Assembly (NCBI RefSeq): GCF_008041935.1
Contig: NZ_VKAC01000002.1
Location: forward strand, 62,001-126,000
From: Quadrisphaera setariae
Lineage (GTDB): Bacteria; Actinomycetota; Actinomycetes; Actinomycetales; Quadrisphaeraceae
Direction of reading: 5' to 3'
Length of the DNA stretch: 64,000 bases
Below, piece after piece: positions 8,698 to 16,427 of this stretch (position 1 is the first letter of the stretch; each line of letters starts with the position of its first letter). The translations under genes were made by a program, and so were the position numbers. The notes under the pieces were generated by a model. That model was not told where the DNA came from. It saw only the letters and a program-made list of their open reading frames with translations, and made no database searches.

Positions 8698-11313
8698 TCA
8701 CGGCGCAGCATCCTCCACCACGGCGCCCGTGGCGGCAGCAGCCACCTCGCTCGCACCCTCGCGGACGAGCAGCGCGACGGGCATCGCGGACAGCAGCCGC
8801 GACAGCGCCACGGCGCCGCCGTCGTGCAGGGCGCCCGTGAGCAGGTCGCGCCACGCGCCTGGGCCGGACGCCCCGGGCAGCACGACCGAGTGCTGCCCCC
8901 AGCCGCCGAGCCGCTCCAGGGAGGCCGCCAGGCGCGTGGCCACGACCACCACCTGGGGGGCTCCGCCGTCGACGTCGGCGCTGCCCCGCCCGAAGGCCAC
9001 GGCGTTGCCGGTGGAGGTGGCCACCGCGGCGTACGTGGCGCCCTCGCCGACGAACCACTCCGGGTGCTCGCGGCGCAGGCGCAGCGCGCGGGAGGTCACG
9101 AGCAGCTTCTCGTCCGACAGGTCGACGGGCCGGGCGCCGGAGTCGATGCGGGACAGCCGTCGGCGGCGCTCGGCGTAGTCGACAGGACGGCGGTTGTCCG
9201 GGTCGACCAGGGACAGCGAGACCACCTCGGTGCCCTGGTACACGTCCGGCACGCCGGGCATCGTCAGCTGGACGAGCTTCTGCCCGAGCACGCCCACGCG
9301 CACCGGCTCGGCGATGCGCTGCGAGAACGCCTCGACGGCGTCCACCACCGCGGAGTCACCCAGGACGCCCACCGCGAAGGACCGCACGGCGTCCTCGTAG
9401 GCCTCGTCGGGGTTCGTCCAGGTGGTGTGGAGCTTCGCCTCGCGGATGGCCTTCTCGAGGTAGCCGAGGAGGCGCTCGCCGCTGATGGGGCCGCCCGGCC
9501 TGCCGTCGCGGACGCCTGAGCCCCAGGTGCCCAGCAGCGTCTGCCAGATGAGGTGCTCGGTCTGCCCGTCCAGCTCCTGGCGGCGGTGCTCGGCCGCCAG
9601 GCGCCGCCACTGGCGCAGCGCCTCGGCGAACTCCAGCGGCAGCTCGGAGAGGACGGCGAGCCGCGCCCGCACGTCCTCGTCGCGCTTGGTGTCGTGCGTG
9701 GTGAGCGTGGTCATGGCCACCGGCCAGTCGCGCACCTGCTGGGCGCAGTAGGCGTGGAACTCCTCCGGTGCGACGCCCACCCGGTCGGGGTCGCCGCCCA
9801 CCTCGTTCAGACCGGCGAGGCGGAACCAGCGGTAGAACGCGGTGTCCTCCACGCCCTTGGCCATCACGGGCCCGCACGTCTGCTGGAACCTCACCACCAG
9901 CTCGGCGCGGTCGGCGTCCGCCTGGCGACCGGCGCTGCCGACCTCGCGGCCCAGGAGCAGGTCGACGACGACGGCGAGGGTGTCCCACCGCTCCTCGGGC
10001 AGGTGCTCGCGCGCCTGCTCCGCGGCTTCCTCGAGGACCCGCTGCGCCTCGGCCGGGGCGGGCTCTCCCGGCACCACGTACGCGCGGTACCGCGGGAAGG
10101 CCACCAGCAGCTCCACCACGCACTCGCGCAGGGCGCGCTCGGTGTGGTCGCGCAGGCGCACGTCCGCCGCGACGATCTGGACCAGCAGCTGGACCAGCCG
10201 GTGGACCTCGGCGTACAGACCCGCCTCGACGACCTCGCGCTTGGCGGCGGACACGACGGCGGGGAACCCGGTCGCCTCGCCCGTGACCTCCGCCAGCAGC
10301 GCCGACAGCGGCCCGGCGCCGGCCGGGTCCACGAAGAGCCCTCCCACGCGCAGCAGCGCGTCGTAGCCGGTGGTGCCGGCCACGGGCCAGTCGTCGGGGA
10401 GCACCTCGGTGCCCTCGAGGATCTTCTCCACCACCACCCACGCCCCGCCGGAGCGCTCCGCGAGGCGGCGCACGTACCCGCGAGGGTCGGCGAGGCCGTC
10501 GGGGTGGTCGATGCGCAGCCCCTCCAGCTCGCCGGACTCCAGCAGCTCGAGCAGCAGCTCGTGGCTGGCGTCGAAGACCTCGGGGTCCTCCACGCGGATG
10601 GCGGCCAGGGTGTCGACGTCGAAGAAGCGGCGGTAGTTCAGCTCCTCGTCGGCCACGCGCCAGTGCGCCAGCCGGTACCACTGGCGGTCCACCAGCTCGG
10701 CCAGCGGCAGCGTCTCCGTGCCGGGGCGCACGGGGAAGACGTGGTCGTAGTAGCGCAGCAGCGGCTCGCTGCCCGAGGTGTCGAGCACCAGCTCTCCGCT
10801 GCCGAGCACCTGCCCGATCCGGGATCCGAGCACGGGCATGAGGAGCGCGTGCCCCGACGTCCACCAGTCCACGTCGAACCAGCGCGCGTAGGGGGAGTCC
10901 GGTCCGTCGCGCAGCACCGACCACAGGGCGCGGTTGAGCCGCGCCGGCGTCGGCACCGCCATGTGGTTGGGGACGACGTCGGCCACGGCGGCCAGGCCCT
11001 TGCTGCGCAGCCGCTGCACCAGCACGTCGAGGGCCTCGCGGCCGCCCGCCTCGGGGTTGACGCGGCTGTGGTCGACCACGTCGTACCCGTGCGCCGAGCC
11101 CGGCGTCGGCTCCAGGAGCGGGGAGAGGTACGCGTGCGAGACGCCCAGGGCGTCGAGGTGGTCGACGACGGCGGTCGCGTCGTCGTAGCCGAACTCCGGA
11201 CGGATCTGGAGCCGGTACGTCGAGACCGGGACGGGCTTGCCGGGCGCGGGGCGGTGCTGCGCGGCGGAGCCACCCTGCCCGCCCTGCTGGCCGGTCTGCT
11301 GGTTCTCGCTCAC
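8698..11313 (-). CDS. treY: malto-oligosyltrehalose synthase
   Basis: An 871-residue GH13 enzyme that isomerises the reducing-end linkage of maltooligosaccharides to alpha,alpha-1,1, giving maltooligosyl trehalose. The N-terminus shows the TreY signature PVSTYRLQIRPEFGYDDA and AYLSPLLEPTPGSAHGYDVVDH. Later come DVVPNHMAV (region I), GLRIDHPDGLADP (nucleophile Asp), VVVEKILEGTEVLP (acid Glu) and TTLTTHDTKRDEDVRAR (third carboxylate). The length agrees with the usual actinobacterial form. The GTG start overlaps the treX stop (GTGA at 11310-11313); a short Gln/Gly-rich leader precedes the domain. It provides the substrate for TreZ two genes downstream. Confidence 0.95.
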   Translation of the reverse strand: MSENQQTGQQGGQGGSAAQHRPAPGKPVPVSTYRLQIRPEFGYDDATAVVDHLDALGVSHAYLSPLLEPTPGSAHGYDVVDHSRVNPEAGGREALDVLVQRLRSKGLAAVADVVPNHMAVPTPARLNRALWSVLRDGPDSPYARWFDVDWWTSGHALLMPVLGSRIGQVLGSGELVLDTSGSEPLLRYYDHVFPVRPGTETLPLAELVDRQWYRLAHWRVADEELNYRRFFDVDTLAAIRVEDPEVFDASHELLLELLESGELEGLRIDHPDGLADPRGYVRRLAERSGGAWVVVEKILEGTEVLPDDWPVAGTTGYDALLRVGGLFVDPAGAGPLSALLAEVTGEATGFPAVVSAAKREVVEAGLYAEVHRLVQLLVQIVAADVRLRDHTERALRECVVELLVAFPRYRAYVVPGEPAPAEAQRVLEEAAEQAREHLPEERWDTLAVVVDLLLGREVGSAGRQADADRAELVVRFQQTCGPVMAKGVEDTAFYRWFRLAGLNEVGGDPDRVGVAPEEFHAYCAQQVRDWPVAMTTLTTHDTKRDEDVRARLAVLSELPLEFAEALRQWRRLAAEHRRQELDGQTEHLIWQTLLGTWGSGVRDGRPGGPISGERLLGYLEKAIREAKLHTTWTNPDEAYEDAVRSFAVGVLGDSAVVDAVEAFSQRIAEPVRVGVLGQKLVQLTMPGVPDVYQGTEVVSLSLVDPDNRRPVDYAERRRRLSRIDSGARPVDLSDEKLLVTSRALRLRREHPEWFVGEGATYAAVATSTGNAVAFGRGSADVDGGAPQVVVVATRLAASLERLGGWGQHSVVLPGASGPGAWRDLLTGALHDGGAVALSRLLSAMPVALLVREGASEVAAAATGAVVEDAAP

Positions 11314-13478
11314 AGCGCCTCCACCGAGGGACGGGTCACCACGAGCAGGCTGCGCCCGGCCACCGTGACGTCGGAACCAGCCGTGTACGGGCCGGTCGCC
11401 TCGGCAGCGGCCAGTGCGATGACCGCCGGCACCGCGGGCCGCGGCGTCTCCGGCGGTGAGTGCGTGTCGACCACCACCCGCCACTCGTGGCCGTACTCCT
11501 CGGGCGGGAGCGTGAAGACGACGTCCTCGTGCGAGGCGTTGAACATGATGTAGAAGCTGTCGTCCACGATCTGCTCTCCACGGGGGTCGGGCTCGGGGAT
11601 CGCCCAGCCGTTGAGGAACACGCCGAGGGACCGCGCGTAGCCGGTCGACCAGTCGCTGTGCGTCATGTGGACGCCGGCGGGGGTGAACCAGGCGATGTCG
11701 CCCAGCGCGCTCTCCCCGCCGTGGTGCGCGTCCCCGGCGAAGAACCGGCGCCGGCGGAAGACCGGGTGGCTCATCCGCACCGAGATCACCTGCTGGGTGA
11801 AGCGGAGCAGGTCCCGCTGCTCGTCGGTGAGGTTCCAGTCCACCCACGAGGTGCGGTTGTCCTGGCAGTAGGTGTTGTTGTTGCCCTTCTGCGTCCGCCC
11901 CAGCTCGTCGCCGTGGAGGATCATGGGCACCCCCTGGGACAGCAGCAGGGTGGCCAGCATGTTGCGCTGCTGGCGGGCGCGGAGGGCGCCGACCTCCTTG
12001 TCCTTGGTCTCGCCCTCCACCCCGCAGTTCCACGACCGGTTGTGGCTCTCGCCGTCGCGCCCGCCCTCGCCGTTGGCCTCGTTGTGCTTCTCGTTGTACG
12101 AGACGAGGTCGCGCATCGTGAAGCCGTCGTGCGCGGTGACGAAGTTGATGGACGCGATGGGCTTGCGGCCGTTGTGCTCGTACAGGTCGGAGGAGCCGGA
12201 GATGCGGCTGGCGAACTCGGCCAGCGCGCTCGGCTCGCCGCGCCAGAAGTCGCGGACGGTGTCGCGGTACTTGCCGTTCCACTCCGTCCACAGCGGGGGG
12301 AACCCGCCGACCTGGTAGCCGCCGTCGCCGACGTCCCACGGCTCGGCGATGAGCTTGACCTGCGAGACCACCGGGTCCTGCTGGATCAGGTCGAAGAAGG
12401 CCGACAGGCGGTCGACCTCGTGGAACTGCCGGGCCAGGGTGCTCGCCAGGTCGAAGCGGAACCCGTCGACGTGCATGTCGTTCACCCAGTACCGCAGCGA
12501 GTCCATGATCAGCTGTAGCACGTGCGGGGAGCGCATGAGCAGCGAGTTCCCGGTGCCGGTGGTGTCGTAGTAGTGGGCCTTGTCGGAGTCGACCAGGCGG
12601 TAGTAGGCCGCGTTGTCGATGCCGCGGAAGGCCAGCGTCGGGCCCATGTGGTTGCCCTCGGCGGTGTGGTTGTAGACGACGTCGAGGATCACCTCGATGC
12701 CCGCCTGGTGCAGCGTGCGCACCATCGACTTGAACTCCATCACCTGCTGCCCGCGGGTGCCGGTGGAGGAGTAGGCGTTGTGGGGGGCGAAGAACCCGAT
12801 GGTGTTGTAGCCCCAGTAGTTGGTCATGCCCTTCTCCTGCAGGTGGGTGTCCTGCACGAACTGGTGGACGGGCATGAGCTCGATGGCGGTGACGCCGAGG
12901 TCGGTGAGGTGCTCGACCATCGCGGGGTGGCCGATGCCGGCGTACGTGCCGCGGATCTCCTCGGGCAGGCCGGGGTGGGTCATCGTGAGGCCCTTGACGT
13001 GCGCCTCGTAGATGACCGTCTCGTGGTAGTCCCGACGCGGTGGCCGGTCGGTGCCCCAGTCGAAGTAGGGGTTCACCACCACGGACAGCATCGTGTGGCG
13101 GGCGCTGTCCGCGGTGTTGCGGCGCGAGGGGTCCTTGAAGGAGTAGCTGAAGAGCGACTCGTGCCCGTCCACCTGGCCGTCGATGGCCTTGGCGTAGGGG
13201 TCGAGCAGCAGCTTGCTGGGGTTGCACCGGTGGCCCGCGGCCGGGTCGTACGGGCCGTGCACGCGGTAGCCGTAGCGCTGCCCGGGCTGGACCCGCGGCA
13301 GGTAGGCGTGCCACACGAAGCCGTCGACCTCGGGCAGGTCGATGCGCGTCTCGCGCCCGCGCTCGTCCACGAGGCAGAGCTCCACGCGCGAGGCGACCTC
13401 CGAGAAGAGCGCGAAGTTGGTCCCCGCGCCGTCGAAGGTGGCCCCCAGCGGGTAGGGGCGTCCTGGCCAGACCTGCAT
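11310..13478 (-). CDS. treX: glycogen debranching enzyme (isoamylase type)
   Basis: A 722-residue GlgX/TreX GH13 protein. It cuts alpha-1,6 branches of glycogen to give linear maltodextrins for TreY and TreZ. The CBM48-like N-terminus is PLGATFDGAGTNFALFS; the barrel carries DVVYNHTAEG (region I), VDGFRFDLAS (nucleophile Asp), KLIAEPWDVGDGGY (acid Glu) and NFVTAHDGFTMRDLV (third carboxylate). GDELGRTQKGNNNTYCQDN is the family-specific stretch. The length is standard. The ATG has a purine-rich AGAGGA about 7 nt upstream, so unlike many genes here it has a leadered start. It is the first gene of the operon; the 240 bp between it and the tRNA-Gly gene contains no ORF. Confidence 0.95.
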   Translation of the reverse strand: MQVWPGRPYPLGATFDGAGTNFALFSEVASRVELCLVDERGRETRIDLPEVDGFVWHAYLPRVQPGQRYGYRVHGPYDPAAGHRCNPSKLLLDPYAKAIDGQVDGHESLFSYSFKDPSRRNTADSARHTMLSVVVNPYFDWGTDRPPRRDYHETVIYEAHVKGLTMTHPGLPEEIRGTYAGIGHPAMVEHLTDLGVTAIELMPVHQFVQDTHLQEKGMTNYWGYNTIGFFAPHNAYSSTGTRGQQVMEFKSMVRTLHQAGIEVILDVVYNHTAEGNHMGPTLAFRGIDNAAYYRLVDSDKAHYYDTTGTGNSLLMRSPHVLQLIMDSLRYWVNDMHVDGFRFDLASTLARQFHEVDRLSAFFDLIQQDPVVSQVKLIAEPWDVGDGGYQVGGFPPLWTEWNGKYRDTVRDFWRGEPSALAEFASRISGSSDLYEHNGRKPIASINFVTAHDGFTMRDLVSYNEKHNEANGEGGRDGESHNRSWNCGVEGETKDKEVGALRARQQRNMLATLLLSQGVPMILHGDELGRTQKGNNNTYCQDNRTSWVDWNLTDEQRDLLRFTQQVISVRMSHPVFRRRRFFAGDAHHGGESALGDIAWFTPAGVHMTHSDWSTGYARSLGVFLNGWAIPEPDPRGEQIVDDSFYIMFNASHEDVVFTLPPEEYGHEWRVVVDTHSPPETPRPAVPAVIALAAAEATGPYTAGSDVTVAGRSLLVVTRPSVEAL

Positions 13479-13684
13479 GGCGTCCTCTCACGGGCGTCTG
13501 TCGTGCGGCCCGCCGCTCCGGGCGCCGGGCTGGGGTCATCCTGGCCGAGGGCGGTCGCCGGCGCCTCGTGAAGGGTCGGCGGATGACCTCCGGACGGCAC
13601 TGCGGCGACCTCCGGGCGGCTCCGGCGAGAACCCCCGGTGAGGCCGAGAGGGGGGGCGGTTCGACGTGGGCCCCGGGCGTGAAG

Positions 13685-13690
13685 TAATGT
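13685..13690 (+). promoter_or_regulatory. -10 box TAATGT for tRNA-Gly
   Basis: TAATGT lies 28 nt before the mature tRNA-Gly end. A TTCGAC-like -35 sits at 13660-13665. The same TAATGT sequence precedes tRNA-Val(CAC) at 15557-15562. Confidence 0.5.
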
Positions 13691-13718
13691 TCTTCTTGTT
13701 CGGCCGCAAGGCCGGTAC

Positions 13719-13791
13719 GCGGACGTGGCTCAGTTGGTAGAGCATCACCTTGCCAAGGTGAGGGTCGCGGGTTCGAATCCCGTCGTCCGCT
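13719..13791 (+). tRNA. tRNA-Gly(GCC)
   Basis: Full cloverleaf: acceptor GCGGACG pairs with CGTCCGC, the D arm is GCTCAGTTGGTAGAGC, the anticodon loop TTGCCAA gives GCC, and the T arm is GCGGGTTCGAATCCCGT. The 3' CCA is not encoded. First of three tRNAs in a row. Confidence 0.95.
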
Positions 13792-13834
13792 CGGAGGGCA
13801 CCGCACGAGGGTCGCTCGGACTCGGATGCCCCTC

Positions 13835-13905
13835 GGTGGAGTGGCCGAGAGGCGAGGCAACGGCCTGCAAAGCCGTGTACACGGGTTCGAATCCCGTCTC
13901 CACCT
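13835..13905 (+). tRNA. tRNA-Cys(GCA)
   Basis: Acceptor GGTGGAG pairs with CTCCACC. The anticodon loop CTGCAAA gives GCA, and the T arm is ACGGGTTCGAATCCCGT. CCA is not encoded. It lies 43 nt after tRNA-Gly. Confidence 0.95.
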
Positions 13906-13927
13906 CATGCGCACCTCGGTGACGCAC

Positions 13928-14002
13928 GGGCGATTGGCGCAGTGGTAGCGCGCTTCCTTGACACGGAAGAGGTCACTGGTTCGAACCCAGTATCGCCCAC
14001 CA
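13928..14002 (+). tRNA. tRNA-Val(GAC)
   Basis: Acceptor GGGCGAT pairs with ATCGCCC. The anticodon loop TTGACAC gives GAC, with T arm CTGGTTCGAACCCAG. Unlike the other tRNAs of the window it encodes the 3' CCA (14000-14002). A GC hairpin follows directly. Confidence 0.95.
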
Positions 14003-14007
14003 GGTCA

Positions 14008-14036
14008 GACCCCGGATCCGCTGGCGGACCGGGGTC
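14008..14036 (+). terminator. hairpin after the tRNA cluster
   Basis: Arms starting GACCCCGG and ending CCGGGGTC pair around a short loop, with one bulged A; TCTTCG follows. Terminator of the Gly-Cys-Val tRNA transcript. Confidence 0.75.
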
Positions 14037-14373
14037 TTCGTGCACCTGCGGGCAGCTGCCGGTCGGGCGCGTCCCGTCGCGGCCCTTTCGCACCCCACCC
14101 CCATGACAGTCATGCCCTCGCGCGTCACGTCCGCAGTCGGCCGTGCGGCTGCGCCGCCGCCTTCCGGGGTCCTGGCCGCGCGAGCCGGTCGTCGCGGGGT
14201 CACCGGGCAGCCCGAGTGCCGGCGGGCAGGTCCAGTGCCGCTTCCGGGGTCAGACCCGGCACCGAGCCGGCCCGCCGGCACTGAGCCTGCCCACCGGATC
14301 CGTGTGCCGGCCGATGCTGGCGCTCTGGACCGGCGCTGAGGCGCGTGATCGTCGCGGGCGGCCGGGTGGACGT
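14037..14373. other. 337-bp gap without a gene; contains an inverted repeat
   Basis: No reading frame here resembles a protein. A 13-bp inverted repeat (14215-14227 with 14270-14282) flanks an inner CCGGG/CCCGG hairpin, and CTTCCGGGGTC occurs twice (14161 and 14241). I see no gene or promoter in it. Confidence 0.5.
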
Positions 14374-14413
14374 GAGGAGGGCGCCACCCCGACATCGGGG
14401 TGGCGCCCTCCTC
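14374..14413. terminator. perfect 18-bp hairpin downstream of SsgB-like gene
   Basis: Arms 14374-14391 and 14396-14413 are exact reverse complements with a 4-nt loop, 25 nt past the stop of the minus-strand SsgB-like gene. Confidence 0.85.
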
Positions 14414-14438
14414 GTCCGAGCGGGAGCTGGGTCTCGAG

Positions 14439-14861
14439 CTAGACAGCGCGGCCCAGGAGCTCGGCGAGCTCGTCGTCGACGTGGACGTGGCGGCTCTCGG
14501 CCCCGGGGGGCACGAGGGCGTGGGTGCGGTCGAGGAAGTCGCGGAGGTCAGCAGCGTCGGCCTCGAGGACGGCGTGGCCGTCGGGGGAGCTGAGCGAGAC
14601 GAGCACGACCTCCGTGCCGTCGGCCTCGCCGGGCCACACCTGGACGTCCCCCTCGCCCGTGGGGCGGCGCAGACCCTCCCGCAGGAGGTCGCGTGCGAAG
14701 ACCCACTCGATCGAGCCGCCGTCGCCGCGGAACGAAGCGGTGACGGCGAACGGGTCGTGGACGCCGTAGCCGAACTCCACGGAGACCGGAACCTTGCCCG
14801 ACTCGGGGACGACGAGGCGCAGCTCGACCTCGGCGTCGACGTGAGCTGAGCCCTTGGGCAC
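14439..14861 (-). CDS. SsgA-family sporulation/cell-division regulator (SsgB-like)
   Basis: A 140-residue protein that fits the actinomycete-specific SsgA-like (SALP) family, whose members direct FtsZ placement and septation. Matching blocks are VPVSVEFGYGVHDPFAVTASF, IEWVFARDLLREGL, GEGDVQVWP, VLVSLSSPDGHAVLEA and FLDRTHALVPPG, in the family order and at normal length. In Streptomyces SsgB recruits FtsZ; single-copy versions in other actinobacteria are mostly SsgB-like, so a division role is likely. The GTG at 14861 has a strong GGGGAGG site about 6 nt upstream, which decides the start over a much longer frame. It is divergent from the PGPGW-type gene and ends in a perfect hairpin. Confidence 0.9.
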   Translation of the reverse strand: MPKGSAHVDAEVELRLVVPESGKVPVSVEFGYGVHDPFAVTASFRGDGGSIEWVFARDLLREGLRRPTGEGDVQVWPGEADGTEVVLVSLSSPDGHAVLEADAADLRDFLDRTHALVPPGAESRHVHVDDELAELLGRAV

Positions 14862-14987
14862 GGTGGTCCTCCCCGGTGAGCGGCGGCCGGAGCCGGCGGC
14901 GTCGCCGACCCCTTCGGGTCGGACACCCTCGATGTTCCCCCGTCCCGGACGGATCAAACACCCCCGGGCGGCGTGTCGTACGAGACG

Positions 14988-14993
14988 TACCCT
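14988..14993 (+). promoter_or_regulatory. -10 box TACCCT, leaderless start of PGPGW gene
   Basis: TACCCT ends 6 nt before GTG 15000, so that codon, not the upstream GTG at 14973, is the likely start. Confidence 0.55.
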
Positions 14994-14999
14994 AGGCGG

Positions 15000-15533
15000 G
15001 TGCAGCCTGCGCCGCCGGTACCTCCCGCTCCCGACGACGCCGCGACCCCCGCGCCGACCGGTCCCGCCGCTGGTCGGACGCGCACCGGAGCCTCCCGCGG
15101 CGGACCGGGCTCCACCCGCCGGGAGCGCCGCGACCGCTGGGAGTGGCGCGCCAGGGTCCGCGCGGACCCCAAGAAGCACCGCGTCTACCGCGTGGTGGTC
15201 GCGTGCGTCGGCGTGTTCCTCATCCTCCTGGGGGCCGCCACCGGCTGGCTGCCGGGACCGGGCGGCATCCCGCTGGTCCTCGCCGGCCTGGCCGTGCTGG
15301 CGAGCGAGTTCGCCTGGGCGCACCGCCTCCTGAAGCGCGCGCGGATCGCTGTGCGGCGGTTCACGCACTGGGCCGCCCGCCAGCCGCTGTGGCTGCGCCT
15401 CACCGGCTCGGGTGCGGCGATCGCCTGCGCGCTCGGCGGCGCCTGGCTCTTCCTCGTGGTGGTGGGGCCACCGGCGGTGCTGCCCGCGGAGGCCGTGGCG
15501 TTCCTCGGCCGGATCCCCGGCGTGGACCCCTGA
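15000..15533 (+). CDS. PGPGW-type transmembrane protein
   Basis: A 177-residue membrane protein. A Pro/Ala-rich and then basic N-terminus is followed by a helix around VVVACVGVFLILLGAATGWLPGPGGIPLVLAGLAVL that contains the family-defining PGPG turn between two membrane segments, and a third hydrophobic segment near the end (AIACALGGAWLFLVVVG). The PGPGW domain is described as a putative transmembrane module; its function is unknown to me. GTG 15000 is chosen over GTG 14973 because of the -10 box 6 nt upstream; the longer frame would place its first codons before that box. The gene ends 41 nt before a tRNA-Val gene. Confidence 0.78.
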   Translation: MQPAPPVPPAPDDAATPAPTGPAAGRTRTGASRGGPGSTRRERRDRWEWRARVRADPKKHRVYRVVVACVGVFLILLGAATGWLPGPGGIPLVLAGLAVLASEFAWAHRLLKRARIAVRRFTHWAARQPLWLRLTGSGAAIACALGGAWLFLVVVGPPAVLPAEAVAFLGRIPGVDP

Positions 15534-15556
15534 CGAGGAGCACCGCGGGAGACCTG

Positions 15557-15562
15557 TAATGT
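15557..15562 (+). promoter_or_regulatory. -10 box TAATGT for tRNA-Val(CAC)
   Basis: TAATGT ends 12 nt before the tRNA 5' end. It is the same hexamer as before tRNA-Gly; no convincing -35 is seen. Confidence 0.45.
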
Positions 15563-15574
15563 GTTCTCCGCACC

Positions 15575-15646
15575 GGGCGATTGGCTCAGCGGTAGAGCGC
15601 CTCGTTCACACCGAGGAGGTCACTGGTTCGATCCCAGTATCGCCCA
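15575..15646 (+). tRNA. tRNA-Val(CAC)
   Basis: Acceptor GGGCGAT pairs with ATCGCCC. The anticodon loop TTCACAC gives CAC, with T arm CTGGTTCGATCCCAG. CCA is not encoded (ACCGG follows). Its acceptor and T arms nearly match tRNA-Val(GAC) 1.6 kb upstream. Confidence 0.95.
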
Positions 15647-15651
15647 CCGGT

Positions 15652-15691
15652 CGCTGAAGGGCCGTCCCTCCTGTGGGGCGGCCCTTCAGCG
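15652..15691 (+). terminator. hairpin after tRNA-Val(CAC)
   Basis: 13-bp arms 15652-15664 and 15679-15691 are exact reverse complements around a 14-nt loop. Confidence 0.8.
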
Positions 15692-15728
15692 TTCCCAGGG
15701 TCGTCTCGGTCGTGCGAGGAGGTCGTCC

Positions 15729-16382
15729 GTGGACCACGGCGTCGTCGTCGGCCGGGTCGCGCTGCTGCGGCGCTTCCCTCTGCGCTCCGCCGGTGGGGAC
15801 CTCCCCGCGAGCGTCTCCCTGGACGCCGCCGGGCTCGCCCACGACCGGCGCTGGCAGCTCCTCGACGCCGCCGGTGAGCCCGTGCGGGCCCGCGACGTGC
15901 CGGAGCTGGCCGCGTGGGTGGCCTCCGTCGACGACGACGCGCTGCGCGTGCGGCCGGCAGGAGCCGCTGGCGGAGCTGCGGCCCCGGGGGACGGCTGGCC
16001 CGTCCGGCTGGCTGGTCCCGGCACCCGCCTGCACGACGCCCGGGCCGCGGGAGTGGGGGCCGCTGGTGCCCCGGGGCCCCACCGCGAGGGCGCGGCGGTG
16101 CACCTGGTGGCCGCCGGTGCCGCCGAGGCCCCGGACGCGCCCGCGGGCTGCGACCCGGGTGAGCGCGCCAACGTCGTCGTCGAGCTCGACCCGGCGCTCG
16201 CGCAGCCGGGCGAGGAGCGGACGTGGGTGGGGCGGCGCCTCCGGCTGCAGCGGGCGGACGCGGCGCCCGGGCCGCTGCTGCGCGTCACCCGCACCCCGAA
16301 GCGCTGCCTGGGGGTGTACGCCGACGTCGTCGAGCCGGGGGTGGTCGGCGTCGGCGACGTCGTCGTCCTGCTGGACACCTGA
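15729..16382 (+). CDS. MOSC-domain-like protein
   Basis: A 217-residue protein that looks like a compact MOSC/YiiM-MARC relative. The start VGRVALLRRFPLRSAGGDLPASVSLDAAGLAHDRRWQLLDAAG matches the MOSC N-terminal beta-barrel (a Y-P-hKS.....L....GhxxDR pattern). The end has VVVELDP, WVGRRLRLQ and RVTRTPKRCLGVYADVVEPG, with a Cys in the place of the cofactor-binding Cys of MOSC domains. Such domains bind sulfur-molybdenum cofactor or deliver sulfur; the exact reaction is not visible. GTG 15729 follows GAGGAGG by about 6 nt. The middle is rich in Ala/Gly and poorly conserved. It stands alone between tRNA-Val and thrS. Confidence 0.68.
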   Translation: MDHGVVVGRVALLRRFPLRSAGGDLPASVSLDAAGLAHDRRWQLLDAAGEPVRARDVPELAAWVASVDDDALRVRPAGAAGGAAAPGDGWPVRLAGPGTRLHDARAAGVGAAGAPGPHREGAAVHLVAAGAAEAPDAPAGCDPGERANVVVELDPALAQPGEERTWVGRRLRLQRADAAPGPLLRVTRTPKRCLGVYADVVEPGVVGVGDVVVLLDT

Positions 16383-16414
16383 CGGGGGCCCGGCGGGCGC
16401 ACTGGCCAGCGCCG

Positions 16415-16420
16415 TAGAGT
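16415..16420 (+). promoter_or_regulatory. -10 box TAGAGT, leaderless start of thrS
   Basis: TAGAGT ends 7 nt before the GTG at 16428. It leaves no room for a T-box or other leader control. Confidence 0.6.
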
Positions 16421-16427
16421 CACGGCC

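Noticed and set aside
6599-9178. 859-codon plus-strand frame opposite treZ/def
   Set aside because: Antisense shadow of well-supported genes; composition typical of reverse-frame reading.
8698-13914. A single 1738-codon open frame on the minus strand covering treX and treY
   Set aside because: Only its last 871 codons are treY. Upstream it runs out of frame through treX and three tRNA genes; stops are rare in high-GC DNA.
16383-16427. T-box or other leader control of thrS
   Set aside because: The -10 box ends 7 nt before the start; there is no leader RNA to fold. hisS and aspS also lack room or signs of one.
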